Program-made: the position numbers and the translations under genes | Notes under the pieces: model-generated | The model's input: the letters and a program-made list of their open reading frames with translations, nothing else | Told to the model about the DNA's origin: nothing | The model's database searches: none | Assembly: GCA_965153455.1 (NCBI GenBank) | Contig: OZ234504.1 | Location: forward strand, 5,952,001 to 6,016,000 | Length of the DNA stretch: 64,000 nucleotides | Direction: 5' to 3' | From: Sphagnum compactum | Lineage: Eukaryota; Bryophyta; Sphagnopsida; Sphagnales | In this document: piece by piece, positions 37,528 through 47,760 of the stretch | Layout: each line of letters begins with the position of its first letter | Position numbering within the stretch: position 1 is the stretch's first letter

Positions 37528-37762
37528 ACACACACACACACACACACACAGAGCATATGAAAGGAAAAAGAGAAAACCTAACCTGATGATGAATGCTGGA
37601 GACAGATCGCTTGTCCAATTTGCGAGCAAGAAACTCCATAAGAGGCAAACGCGGGGCGCGACCTCCTCCTCCAGCCTTGGCGAAGCGGTCGGAGTTGGAG
37701 AACATGGACGCGATGGAGCGCTGACCCAAAGCCTTGGTCGGCGATGATGCTCCTGGCGCCAT
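34354..37762 (-). CDS. Unknown-function nuclear-type protein, 348 aa, five exons
   Basis: Exons on the minus strand: 37762-37583, 36666-36082, 35792-35754, 35215-35089, 34469-34354. All junctions are GT-AG and phases agree (180, 585, 39, 127 and 116 nt; total 1047). Residues 1-60 start MAPGASSPTK and contain QRSIASMF, which resembles a PCNA-interacting box, then LPLMEFLARKLDKRS. A basic KRQRRE in the middle suits a nuclear signal. CPVC at residues 245-248, followed across the 39-nt microexon by GLQAHVEAELDAM, looks like half of a zinc finger, but a fourth ligand is not obvious. The tail is Gly/Trp/Ser-rich. The start is the first ATG that leads into the conserved-looking frame; an upstream non-ATG frame was ignored. 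The last exon is the least certain: its acceptor has a weak pyrimidine run. I do not recognise the family; a role with ubiquitin or DNA metabolism would be speculation. Confidence 0.62.
37479..37550 (-). repeat. Compound (GA)n(CA)n microsatellite in intron 1
   Basis: A run of GA dinucleotides is followed directly by CA dinucleotides on the plus strand. It lies inside intron 1 of the gene at 34354-37762, about 30 bases past the exon 1 donor, where it reads as (TG)n(TC)n on the coding strand. Long frames over it on both strands are artefacts. Confidence 0.9.
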
Positions 37763-37899
37763 ATGCTTACTTCGGGATGTGGAAGGAGCGCACAGCGATG
37801 GCGAAGAAGAACACAAGAGTGCGGATAAAAGGAGAAGAAGAAGAAGAAGACGACGACGAGAGCAGCGGTTTTACGCTTCCCGCCAGATTTGAATTTCAT

Positions 37900-39410
37900 T
37901 AACTAAAGTTTTGAAAAATGGCAAATTAACTCAATGTTTAACATGCATCTTTGTCTAATTATTTTTAAAAAAAAATAATTTAAAGAAAGATTGCCTTTGT
38001 AGTTATGAATTAGATTACAAATTTCAAAAAAAATTCAATAGTAGTTAATATTTAACATCATGTAATTAATTTTGATTAAATCATTAATGTACAAGTTGTA
38101 ATTTTATGAAGTTGGACATATGACTCTTTGACCCCCTCCCCTCCCCCAAAGACCAATGTATGGGTTCCAATTTTAGTCTTAACATTGATTGCTTGAAATT
38201 TAAGGGCTATATATTTTAATGATATTCTAAATACCTAATTGGAAAACAATTTGACAATCAAATTGCCCTTTATTAAATAGGTGAAAAATTATAATATTGT
38301 TTAGGTATAGTTAAAATTTCAACATTTAAATTTTTTTTCAATGATTAAATTTTTATAAATTGTGCAAAAGTTTTACTTCAAGTCTTCATTTAATCAAATG
38401 AAAAAAAAAACAAAAAATGAAAATTGACCATGGAATTTCATGCTTTGATCAATGGTGCATGACACTGTATTTACATACTTAAATGTGTAACCATGTCTTG
38501 ACCAAAAGATGATTTAATTAGATTAATATGTTTATTTGAAATTCGGCCTAAATATATCTATATATATGGTCACTACACTAGAGTCAAAATATGGGACACC
38601 TTTGTAATTCAACTTGAAAATAAGATTACAAAGTTGGAAACTATGTGATTTTGACAAATTTTCATGTTTTTAAAATTGTAAATAAATGGTCAATTATTGA
38701 ATATTATCTAAGATTCAATTAAAGATGACCTCAAAGCTTGTCTTAATAAATATGTTTTCATAATGATGTCATGGAAATATATTTTTCCTTCAATTTTTTT
38801 TGAGAATTTTCATTAAATAACAAATAACAAATTTTCTTTAGCCCCGTTTAAAATACTTTAACAAAATTACACATAATCAAAAAATTATTGTATCAATCAA
38901 ATATAATTTGAAGGAAGAATAATAAGTTTAATTTGCTAACCATATTTGCATTCCAAAAACAATTCCTTGTAAATGACTTAAAATACTTGAATTATGTATA
39001 ATTCAATGCATACATTTTAAAAATAATGTTCATTTGTTTTATTTGAACATGATACCCAAAAAAAGAAAAAAATCATTTTTTTGGATATATATGTAAAAAT
39101 ACTTGAAACAAACTCTTGTTTATTAATATGTGTTGACACAATAAAACTATCCAAAAATTGCCCATGATTGGGCACCAAAACCCCTCAATCATGTTTGATT
39201 GGGGATGAAATTTATAACATGGGGTTAGGCATCTCCAAACAAAAAAATAACTTAATGGCCTGGAGTCATGTGGAACTTGACATCTTTTAGATTGTCCTTG
39301 GCATCCACCAATGCAAATCGATTTTTCCTATAAAATATTTAACACAAGCTAAAATATTAGTTTTCTACTAAGTTATCATTAAAAGGTAGTATTGAATAAC
39401 ATCCTTTTTA
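37900..39410. other. AT-rich intergenic DNA, no gene seen
   Basis: No open frame of note and no recognised element. A short C-rich run (ccccctcccctccccc) lies at 38131-38147. Confidence 0.5.
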
Positions 39411-40200
39411 TTTAACTTGTGGTGTTTCATTAGTGTGTGGGAAGATACCAAAAAAAGGATTAGCAAGGTGACGAAACTATTAAAAAACTACTTATGGGCT
39501 GGCACTAATCGAGTAATAGATGTAAAGTGGCATGGGACCAATGTTGTGAAAAAAATGAAATTTGGTGGATTAGGGTTAGTGGACCTTAGTGAGGCCAAAA
39601 ATGCACTCCTAGTGCAATGGATCATGCATGCCTTTGAACCAAGTGATTCCAATTAAAAATCTCTCTTTAAATATCACTTAAAAAAATTCTAACTCTGTAA
39701 AGGAGGCAAGCGGTTACCCAATTTAAAGTGGTATATGTAAAAGGAACATTAAAGAATGTCTGGTTTAGCATTGTGGAAGAGAGTAGGGAGAGCCTAATCT
39801 ATTATGGTGAAAGAAGTGGAATTCAATGAACTAAAATCTATAATAGACAATTTGTTAGCAAATTTGTTACATGGTTGCATTAAGAAGGAAGATGCTAAGA
39901 GTGACCAAGCTTAAGGTGAATGGGGTGGGAAAACGGTGGGATGGGTTGTTGCCCCATAATTCCAAATTAAGGTGGAATAACACGTGGAGTATACCAAGGA
40001 ATAGGAAAGAAACATGATACATATGAACACCACTTTTTGGGTTGTTTGGTATGAGAAAAATGATCTAGTTTTTTAACAATGAAAGATGGAGTGGACACAA
40101 ATTGCAAGAATTTGTGTGGGAATTGTTAATTGAATATGGTAGGACCATTTGGGAGAAATGTAGGAAATTAATTAAGTGGTTTTTTTGTACCAAGAGTAGA
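39411..40200 (+). pseudogene. LINE (non-LTR retrotransposon) ORF2 C-terminal remnant
   Basis: The frame 39417-39653 contains KLLKNYLWAGTNRVIDVKWHG, then VVKKMKFGGLGLVDLSEAKNALLVQWI. This follows the pattern after the reverse transcriptase of plant LINEs: 'FLWSG------W--+--PK--GGLGL-+----NKALL-KW'. Further on, about 40020-40070 reads TPLFWVVWYEKNDLVF, like the 'WWALWKERN-RIF' seen near the end of such proteins. Stops and frame shifts break the reading. No 5' part, reverse transcriptase active site or poly(A) end was found. Confidence 0.65.
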
Positions 40201-40489
40201 GCTTTTAAGAGGTTTGATAAGAGTTGGGGAAAAAATTAGGTTTTGTGTGTTAGGATTGGCAATTTTCTTAGGTGACTTTATTATGATGGGTTGTGTTGGG
40301 GCTACCTTAGTTGATTTTTTTGAATGCGTTGTTGTTATGCTCCCCATGTTGTTAAAGTATTGTTCTTTCCTTTTCTCTGCAATAAATTTCTTCATTTGTG
40401 TCAAATGAAAATTGGTTTTGGTTTTGATTTAATTAGATTTGAATTAATGAATGAAACTAACAATTTACCTATAGTTTACCCCTTGTTTC

Positions 40490-40920
40490 TAGTCCTTTGT
40501 TTTCCAAAACCTTGTTTTCAGTTCTATACATAAATAGAAACAAGAATTTTGGTTTTGGTTTGGTTCCTAAAATAGTACAAGTTTGATCCTAATTCCAAAA
40601 CCAATTTCAAAAATCAGACCTAAATTTTGTGTGGTTTTTATTAACTAGAATTGGAATCAATGATTTTAACTATTATTGGCCAAGTCTAGGGTTTGGTGTT
40701 TAAAAAGTTAGTAGGTTCTTTGTAATAAAAACTAAAACAAAATTGGATTTAATTTCTGGAAATAAAGTCAAAACTTGCATTTTTTTAATTTTTTTTAAAA
40801 ACCTAGAATTGGATCTTGGTTTTGGGTTTAGTTCCATATATAAATAAAATGGAACTGGACCTAAAACCAAAATTGGGTGGATTTTATATCCATCTATATG
40901 TGAATTGGAACTGAGATTTT
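40490..40920. repeat. Dispersed repeat rich in 'ggttttggtt' / 'ccaaaacc' words
   Basis: Repeated phrases such as 'ttttggttttggtttggttcc', 'ccaaaaccaatttc', 'ttggatcttggttttgggtttagttcc' and 'ggaactggacc'. The style resembles 29580-29890, though the exact sequence is more worn. No coding content. Confidence 0.35.
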
Positions 40921-41864
40921 TGAAATATATATATAAATAAAATTGGGGGCTAATAGGAGGTTAATTGGCTTTAGCTAATCACTAGTTCCTATTTGGGTTA
41001 CCCAAGATTGAGTTTGATTTTCAAAATTAGATTCAAAATTAGAATCACAATTGGAATTTATTTTTTTGAAAATGACCAAGTTTACTAGGAATTTCACTAT
41101 GTTTTCAATGAAATTGTTTTACCCATCCACCTACCACTTTGCTTTGTGATAAAAGTTATAATTTTTTTGGATTTATAATAATTACACAAACTTTTTTTAC
41201 AAGTCAAAACTTTAACATATATTCTTTTTCTCATGTCCTGTGCAAATGAAACAAATGAAAATTCATTCTTGAACTTTTTTCAACGGTCCACACATATATA
41301 ATAAAAAAATATTAAAAAAATCCCAAACCATTAAAAGGAAAACAAATTTGAATTTTGTTGTTAAATAACAACTCAAAAAATATTCTTCATGAGAAAATAT
41401 GATTTGACAAGTTGTAACATTTTTTTTAATGCAAAAGAGTTTATACAAAACATAAGTAAGATGTAAAAAATTATTTATCTTAATTAATGATAAAATTGGA
41501 TATTGAAATTGATATATTACATGTTAAATATTAAATATAATGTATGAGCAACATATGCCATACATACATGCATAAAAATATGTACATAATAATTATATTG
41601 TACATTTATTATACTTATACAATAAATGTATTTACAACACCTTCTATAACAAGTATTATAATGTTGTATATTATATTTAACATACAAACATTTAATAGTT
41701 TTATACATAATTATAATGCAATATATAAATTAATTGAAAATTATAAATTTTCACTTAAATTAAAATAATTTTGAAACTTATATATATATATATATATCTG
41801 GGTAGAACATATGATATACCCTCCAAATACACTTATGAATTTTCTTGGCATGTATCAAAGTGAT
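40921..41864. other. Very AT-rich intergenic DNA
   Basis: Contains long A/T-dominated stretches and a TATATA run at 41780-41798. Frames near 41517-41768 on both strands are low-complexity and unsupported. Confidence 0.5.
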
Positions 41865-42217
41865 TCGTAAAGTCCCACAATTAGGTGGCGAGAATGGTCA
41901 GTTTCGGCACAATAAGGCATCAAACTCTTAACAGTGAATGAAAATTTTACAAAACGAAATAACGAGGACCCACACTAACGAGTTTCATCCTGTCTTTCCT
42001 TTTTTCAGAGCACCTCCACTGCTGCTACATATATTTTCACTAATCTTACCTGTAGGATTGCTAAAATTACTCTTGAACCTTTTTGCATAATAAATGCTGC
42101 ATTTCAGCATTTTATACTGGGATTTAATAAAATTTCTTTACTTTATGGATACCATTGAAAGAGGGGATAGGGGGTGAAAGCAGGCTCAAAGACAGGGTGA
42201 ATTTAAAGATAACTCTA
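41865..42217 (+). mobile_element. MITE family 2, copy A (about 350 bp)
   Basis: Shares with 62875-63248 the ordered phrases 'aaagt--', 'ggcgagaa-gg-cagtttcg-cataa', 'atgaaaattt-acaaaacgaaataac', 'acctgta', 'atttcagcattt-atact', 'ggggataggggtgaaa' type and the end 'agataactcta'. The right end reversed, TAGAGTTATCTTTAAA, matches the end of copy C. It contains an internal hairpin (tgctg-atttcagca). The left end is worn. No protein is encoded. Confidence 0.68.
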
Positions 42218-42617
42218 TTAAGAAAAAATCTATCTATGAAGGAAGAAGGTGTTTTGTTTTGTGTTGTAGATATGAGATCCACCAAACCGGGATGGTTGAG
42301 ATTGTGTCCTTGGTGTCTTTGGAAAGCTTTTGACGAGGTGGGGTGCATGGTTCCATGGTGTTTGGACTTGCAATGATGCAAAAGTTCTTGAATATTGAAT
42401 GAATTTTTTCATTGAAAATTAAATTAAATCGTTGCTAAAAATTTCGGAGGAATTGGAATGTGCCTTTGGTGTTTTTGGAAAGACCTTGATGAGCAGGATT
42501 TAATGGAATTTATTTGGTAATATTTGGATTCAAAATGTGAGAGATATTGATTTTTAAATGATTTCTATTCAATTAAATTCCAAGAAACCAGGTTTTGGAA
42601 AGAAAAATCAATTGAGG

Positions 42618-42664
42618 ACGTGGTAACACTCGGGCCAACGGCACAGGCCACACGAGTGGAAGAC
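42618..42664. promoter_or_regulatory. GC-rich imperfect palindrome upstream of AOX
   Basis: CACTCGGGCC and GGCCACACGAGTG can pair around 'aacggcaca', about 660 bases before the AOX start codon. A related, more worn sequence ('cacttgggccaatgacataggctattctagtg') is at 20762-20793, so it may be part of a repeat and not a binding site. Any regulatory role is inferred only from position. Confidence 0.3.
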
Positions 42665-42886
42665 TAAGAAAAGAAAGCACCCCCACCAAACTCGCCACCA
42701 AATTTGAATCTATACCCAAATTAGCACCCCAGCGCCTCCAGCAGGAACCCACTAGCTACTTCCTTAAACCCCTGAAGTCACTGCCGATTCTCGCACACGT
42801 TCCTGTTGTCAAAAATTTCCACAAACATGGAAGCAGCATCCTTCACTTTACAGATGGAAGATTCATGGCATATATACTACACGAGT

Positions 42887-42892
42887 TATAAA
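42887..42892 (+). promoter_or_regulatory. Candidate TATA box for AOX
   Basis: TATAAA lies about 430 bases before the AOX start codon and is followed directly by a GA-rich run (42893-42915) of the kind often found near plant transcription starts. It would give a long GT-rich 5' leader. Other AT-rich words are nearby (tatata at 42870), so this is one of several candidates. Confidence 0.3.
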
Positions 42893-43004
42893 GAGAGAGA
42901 GAGAGAGAGAGAGAGAAGAAGAAAAGTATGTGTACAAAAATCTCACACCAAATTCTTTTTTGCCAAAGTTTTGTTGTGAATGTGATGCAATAATTGGATT
43001 GGTG

Positions 43005-43245
43005 GTGGTGGTAGTGTTGTTGTTGTTGTTGTTGTTGTTGTGGTGTGTGTGTGTGTGTGTATTTGGGTTGTTTGTTTGATTGATTGTTTGTTGTGTTTGT
43101 GTTTTTGGGTGGTTTGATTGTTTGTTGTGTGTGTGTTTTTGGGTTGTTTGATTGTTTGCTGTGTGTGTTTGTGTGTGTGTGTGTTTGGGTTGGTTGGTTG
43201 TTCGATTGCTTGTTGGTTGTGTGTGTGTTTTTGGGTTGGGTTGTT
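43005..43245 (+). repeat. GTT/GTGT-rich low-complexity tract before AOX
   Basis: Runs of GTT triplets (43016-43040) pass into GTGTGT and 'gtttgattgtttgttgtgtg' units repeated about four times. Long frames on both strands come from this composition. On the AOX side it would lie in the leader or proximal promoter. Confidence 0.8.
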
Positions 43246-43321
43246 TGTTGTGGCGAGGAGCTTTTGCAACGAAGAATTTGGTGTCTACTCGAAGAATTTG
43301 GCACTCGGATGCATTACGAGT

Positions 43322-45196
43322 ATGGAGAAGCTTGCTAGCAGATGTGTCATAGAATCGCCGCTGCTGAAGCGCCACGCTCGATATTTTGTTGCTCTGTCGT
43401 CGTCGTCGTCATCGTTGCAGCAGCAGCAGCAAATTCGTGCTTACAATTCTCACCATACGCTTGTTTCTGGTGATGATTTTATGACTGTTGGTAAATTAGC
43501 TCCTCAGCGGTTGCATGGCTTGGGGATGATCACTAGTGTGGTGGCGCATGGTGGTGGTGGTGGTTTGCGGTCGAGGGTTTTGAGTGATGGGGTGATGCGG
43601 GCTTGGACGCCGTTGATAACAACGGGTCAGTTCTTCTCTAGGGGTATGGCTGCTGCAGGTGCGTCTCCCGCGCGTGAGGTGGTCGGAGTGGATGAGCAAG
43701 AGCAGCAACAGGAACTGGAAAGGACAACGACGACGACTTCTTCGCTCCCTGAAGCGCCTGGCTTGAAGGAAGTGGAAGAAGCTGGACGGTCGCCATCCGA
43801 GATTTCCAAATATTGGGGAGTCGTAGGGAAGACCTACACCAAGGAGGATGGCTCTACGTGGTCATGGAAATGCTTCAAAGTAAGTGTGCATTCCACTTTG
43901 GTTATTTTTCCATCTTCTCTCTCTCTCTCTCTCTCTCTAGATCCGAATTCCGAAATTCAAGCAGAGATCCTAGGTTTCTGTTGAGCATGATCATTGAGCA
44001 CATTATGTTTGAGCAATGTCTACAGACAGCAGCAAACTGAATGAGATTCTTCAAGAGAAAGAAAAAAGTCCAAACAATCAACAATTGGGGTTTTATCTGC
44101 TGGTGAGATTTGATTAAAGAGTAGATCGGTCTTTTGGTTGTTGTTGGATTTTGTGGGGTTTCATCGTCATGCAGCCATCAGATACATACCAATCTGATAC
44201 GAATATCGATCTGAAAAAGCATCACAAGCCAGAGAATTTCGCCGACTCCTTTGCCTACTGGACAGTGAAGTCATTGCGTATACCCACAGATCTCTTCTTT
44301 CGGGTGAGAATAAGCCCAGCAGCTCAGCAGCTCCTTCTGATTGTTAGGCTCCATCCAAATGTCATATTTGCTTTCAAATTGTCAAGTGGTTTGATGTTAC
44401 ATTAGATTTAGCACCTGAAAAAGGATTGTGAGAGCCCTTCCAAGTAAGTGCCCTTTCTTTGGTTTTGTCTGCAGAAGCGGTATGGATGTCGGGCAATGAT
44501 GTTGGAGACTGTTGCTGCAGTGCCAGGGATGGTAGGGGGGATGTTGTTGCACTGTCAGTCATTGCGTAGATTCCAGCACAGTGGTGGATGGATAAAGGCA
44601 CTCCTGGAGGAAGCTGAGAATGAGCGCATGCATTTGATGACATTTATGGAAGTGGCAAAGCCAAACTGGTATGAGCGGGCCCTTGTGTTCACAGTGCAAG
44701 GAATATTCTTCAATGCTTATTTCCTGTTGTATGTCATCTCTCCACGCCTTGCACACCGCATCACTGGGTACTTGGAAGAGGAAGCCATTTATTCTTACAC
44801 ATCATTTCTGGCCGAGATTGACAATGGGCACATACCCAATGGACCAGCTCCTACTATTGCTATTGACTATTGGCGACTACCAAAAGATGCAACCATCCGG
44901 GATGTGGTCATGGTTGTGCGTGCTGATGAAGCTCATCATCGTGATGTCAATCACTTTGCAGCAGTGAGTCCCTATTTTTCTTTTGGTGTTGTCTTTTGTG
45001 ATGTACCCAGTTAATTTGCTGAGAGATTATACCCAAACTCCTATTGTTGGATTTGAATGTTTGATTGTTAGTTCACATTTTTTTGCTACAAGTGAATTCA
45101 ATCAGGGTGCTTACAGGGTTCGTGCTTTTTGTGTAGGATATTCACAAACAAGGAAAAGAATTGCATGAAGCACCAGCACCTGTTGGATATCACTAG
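43322..45196 (+). CDS. AOX: Mitochondrial alternative oxidase (ubiquinol oxidase), four exons, 411 aa
   Basis: Oxidises ubiquinol and reduces oxygen to water on the matrix side of the inner mitochondrial membrane, bypassing complexes III and IV. Exons: 43322-43879, 44175-44303, 44475-44963, 45137-45196; all GT-AG, phase 0. The sizes 129, 489 and 57 (plus stop) are those I know as typical of plant AOX exons 2-4. The N-terminus ([12 protein letters not shown], basic, Ser-rich) fits a mitochondrial presequence. The diiron ligands are in [30 protein letters not shown] and [12 protein letters not shown]. Both regulatory cysteines are present: WKCFK at the end of exon 1 (Cys I) and RYGCRAMM (Cys II). 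The protein ends GYH, as usual. The residue after CFKP is Ser where I expect Trp (CFRPWETY); here it reads CFKPSDTY. Exon 1 is long and rich in Gln, Thr and Gly repeats. ATG 43322 is the first in-frame ATG. The gene looks intact. Confidence 0.96.
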
Positions 45197-47760
45197 ATGT
45201 TTATGGTAAAGCAATCATCACAACAAGCACTACATAGTAACATGGTGGGGCTCAATCCATGTCTCTTGTTTCAAGGATGATTATTATTCAAAGTTTAGGT
45301 TTAGGAATGCTTGTAAAATTTGGGGTTAAAAAGTGTTGGAGTATAACTCCCAAATTCACCTACTCCTTCACAAATTATTACACCCTACCCTTTGTGATAT
45401 TTTTCAATCCACATAGTATATCACATAGGTATTTTTTTTAAGGGGATCTTTGGGGTTTGACATTTTGTGTGGTTGAGACCTCAATAAGGTTGGTTACCTC
45501 TTGTCAGGATCAGTATTCACTCATGGTTAGGTCACAAGTCTGTAGCAACTTATATGGACCCTAGGGTCCAACTCGTGTACAATTTTCATGTGAAATTCCA
45601 TTGATCAAGTCAATGCTTGTGATGTTTCATGTAGCCTTTGTTGTTTCCATGCCAATGGTTTCCTTTGTTTATTCTTCTTCTGTGTTTCTTGTGTAGCATT
45701 GCTATCAAGATCATGGTAATCACGTCAAGTTTTCAGTTCATTGAGAAATTGATAGAATTTCATAATTATCAACCATGGAGGTAACAGACTTAGGTGATTC
45801 TTGATGAGATGAACTTGGGGGCATCATGTTGAGATGTGAGAAGGTCATAAGAGATCACCTCAAGTCCAATGTTTTCAGAATTTGTCTCATTTTTCTTTAA
45901 ACGAAGAAAATAAATTTCTGAGATTTTTTTGTAACTTGAAAGGTTCTGTGTCTTGCACATGGGTCATGTTTTTATTCAGCAGAGGATATGTGCAAAATAT
46001 TTGCCAAGATCTATGAATATGATAATGTGTTTATCTTATATGCATGTTCACAAACAATTTTATCACCTTAAGATTATGAAATGGGATACTACAACCATGT
46101 AGATCAACTTGCATTTCATATCAAAGTTTTGGAAGAGAATTTGACGACTCTTTTTGGTGATTTTCCCAAAGGTTATGTGATTTTGAAAATTATTATACAA
46201 GGAGTTGGTCAAACAAACTAGTTATGGATGGGGTAATTGGTGTTCTTTGATGCATCAACTTTGGGTGATGTTCTTGCATGGTGTATCAATTCGAAAACAT
46301 CACAACAACTTTCATCTCATGAGGAAAGGTTTTCTTCATTCCTTTTGGTTAAATTTTTGATGGAATTGTAGGGAATCGGGATTGTTGTCAAGTTCCAACC
46401 TGCAAATGGAATTTTAAAAGATATCTTTCAAATATTTTCATGTGCCTATTTGTTTTTAAAATGGAATTGTTAAAATTATCAACAATGTTTTTTCACATGC
46501 CCAAAAATTTAAGAAACACCTGCTATTTGTAGTTTATTAATACAAGGTATTAGCACCTTGTTTCACAATTGGAAATTTATATGAGCATTATACATGGAAT
46601 CTGGTTACTTGATCAATGGAAATCTGTATGAAGATATCACCATGGTGCTAAAACCTCAAGTATCAACTTGTATGTCTACATGATATTATGGTACACATAT
46701 CAAAAACTATTGTTAGAGAGATAATTTGTTGACTAAACGAATATAACCATCCTCTAGGATTCAACACTCTCCTATAATGAGATGTTCACATGATTTCAAC
46801 TTCAGAGATTCCTATCATTCGGTTTGAAGTAGAATAATTTGTGCAAAAACCCTTTTGTCAACAAATTTTGGTTCTATGTTTTTGATCCCTTGTGATCAAG
46901 TGCATTTGTGACAAAATTAAGCCAGAATTATTGTCAACCTTTTGGTATTAAGTTTCCATCTAATCCAAAATAAATGAGTGAGTGATCAAGTTTGTTCTTG
47001 TGATGTTCCAGTCTATAATGGGACTTTCATGTTTTCAACAAGGTGAAGGCCTCAATGATTGGTACTTGAAGATGTAATAGTACTTCTAAATTCATAAATT
47101 GCAAAATCACAAAGCCCATGTTCACACAAATGAATTTCACACCAAACAGATCTTGCACTTGTCAATGCAGCATCTGAAGAGTAGCATGTTACCCAGTCTT
47201 GAGGTATGCTATCAACTTAACTAGTCTCATGAAATTCTGCCAAACAAAGATCTAGGTTGCAACTTTGCATGCCAACATGTGGGTGGGAGTTTTGAGTGGA
47301 AGATAACCACAACATTTCAATTGCAGGAGACAAGAATTAGGCCTGGTTGTAATCCCTCCAGACGCACTATCTTTACCACATCATGTTAAGGGCATTCAAG
47401 AGTGTATCAATATAATCTAGGGTTAAGGCATTTCTTGAGTAAAAACTGATGAGGTTCTAAGCTCTGAAGGTACATACTTGTGCATCCCAATGCATTTTAC
47501 CACTAGCTAGCTTTGAGTTTGAATGATTTTTCACATTTCATAAATGAACTAGAAGTCCTAGACTTCCTACTAATCTGTACCTGTTTTTCCATTTGAAAAT
47601 CCACTGTGAAATTCTTGGAGTGGAGGAATCTAAAGTCTCCAATTGCCCCACTACTTTCAGTTAATCCAACATATGGGCACTTGGTTTTCCAGCTGGCTTC
47701 TGAAATGGAAGTTGCACCTTTGATGTGCAGCCCAAACAGGAGGTGGTGCTCTGGGTAGTG
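45197..47760. other. Intergenic DNA between convergent AOX and TBL genes
   Basis: About 2.6 kb that must hold both 3' untranslated regions. No further exon or element was recognised. The sequence is AT-rich and contains scattered 'catgtt' and 'atgtgatttt' words only. Confidence 0.5.

Noticed and set aside
37430-37899. Two overlapping minus-strand frames of 128 and 152 residues with Ser/Leu and Cys/Val runs
   Set aside because: They run through the GA/CA microsatellite. Only the part 37762-37583 is real exon 1; the rest is leader or intron.
43118-43321. Upstream extension of the AOX frame
   Set aside because: It begins at a TTG in low-complexity DNA. The first in-frame ATG is at 43322 and opens a plausible mitochondrial presequence.
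42843-43375. Minus-strand frames of 108-170 residues rich in Thr, His and Gln
   Set aside because: They are the reverse of the GTT/GTGT-rich tract upstream of AOX and have no protein family.
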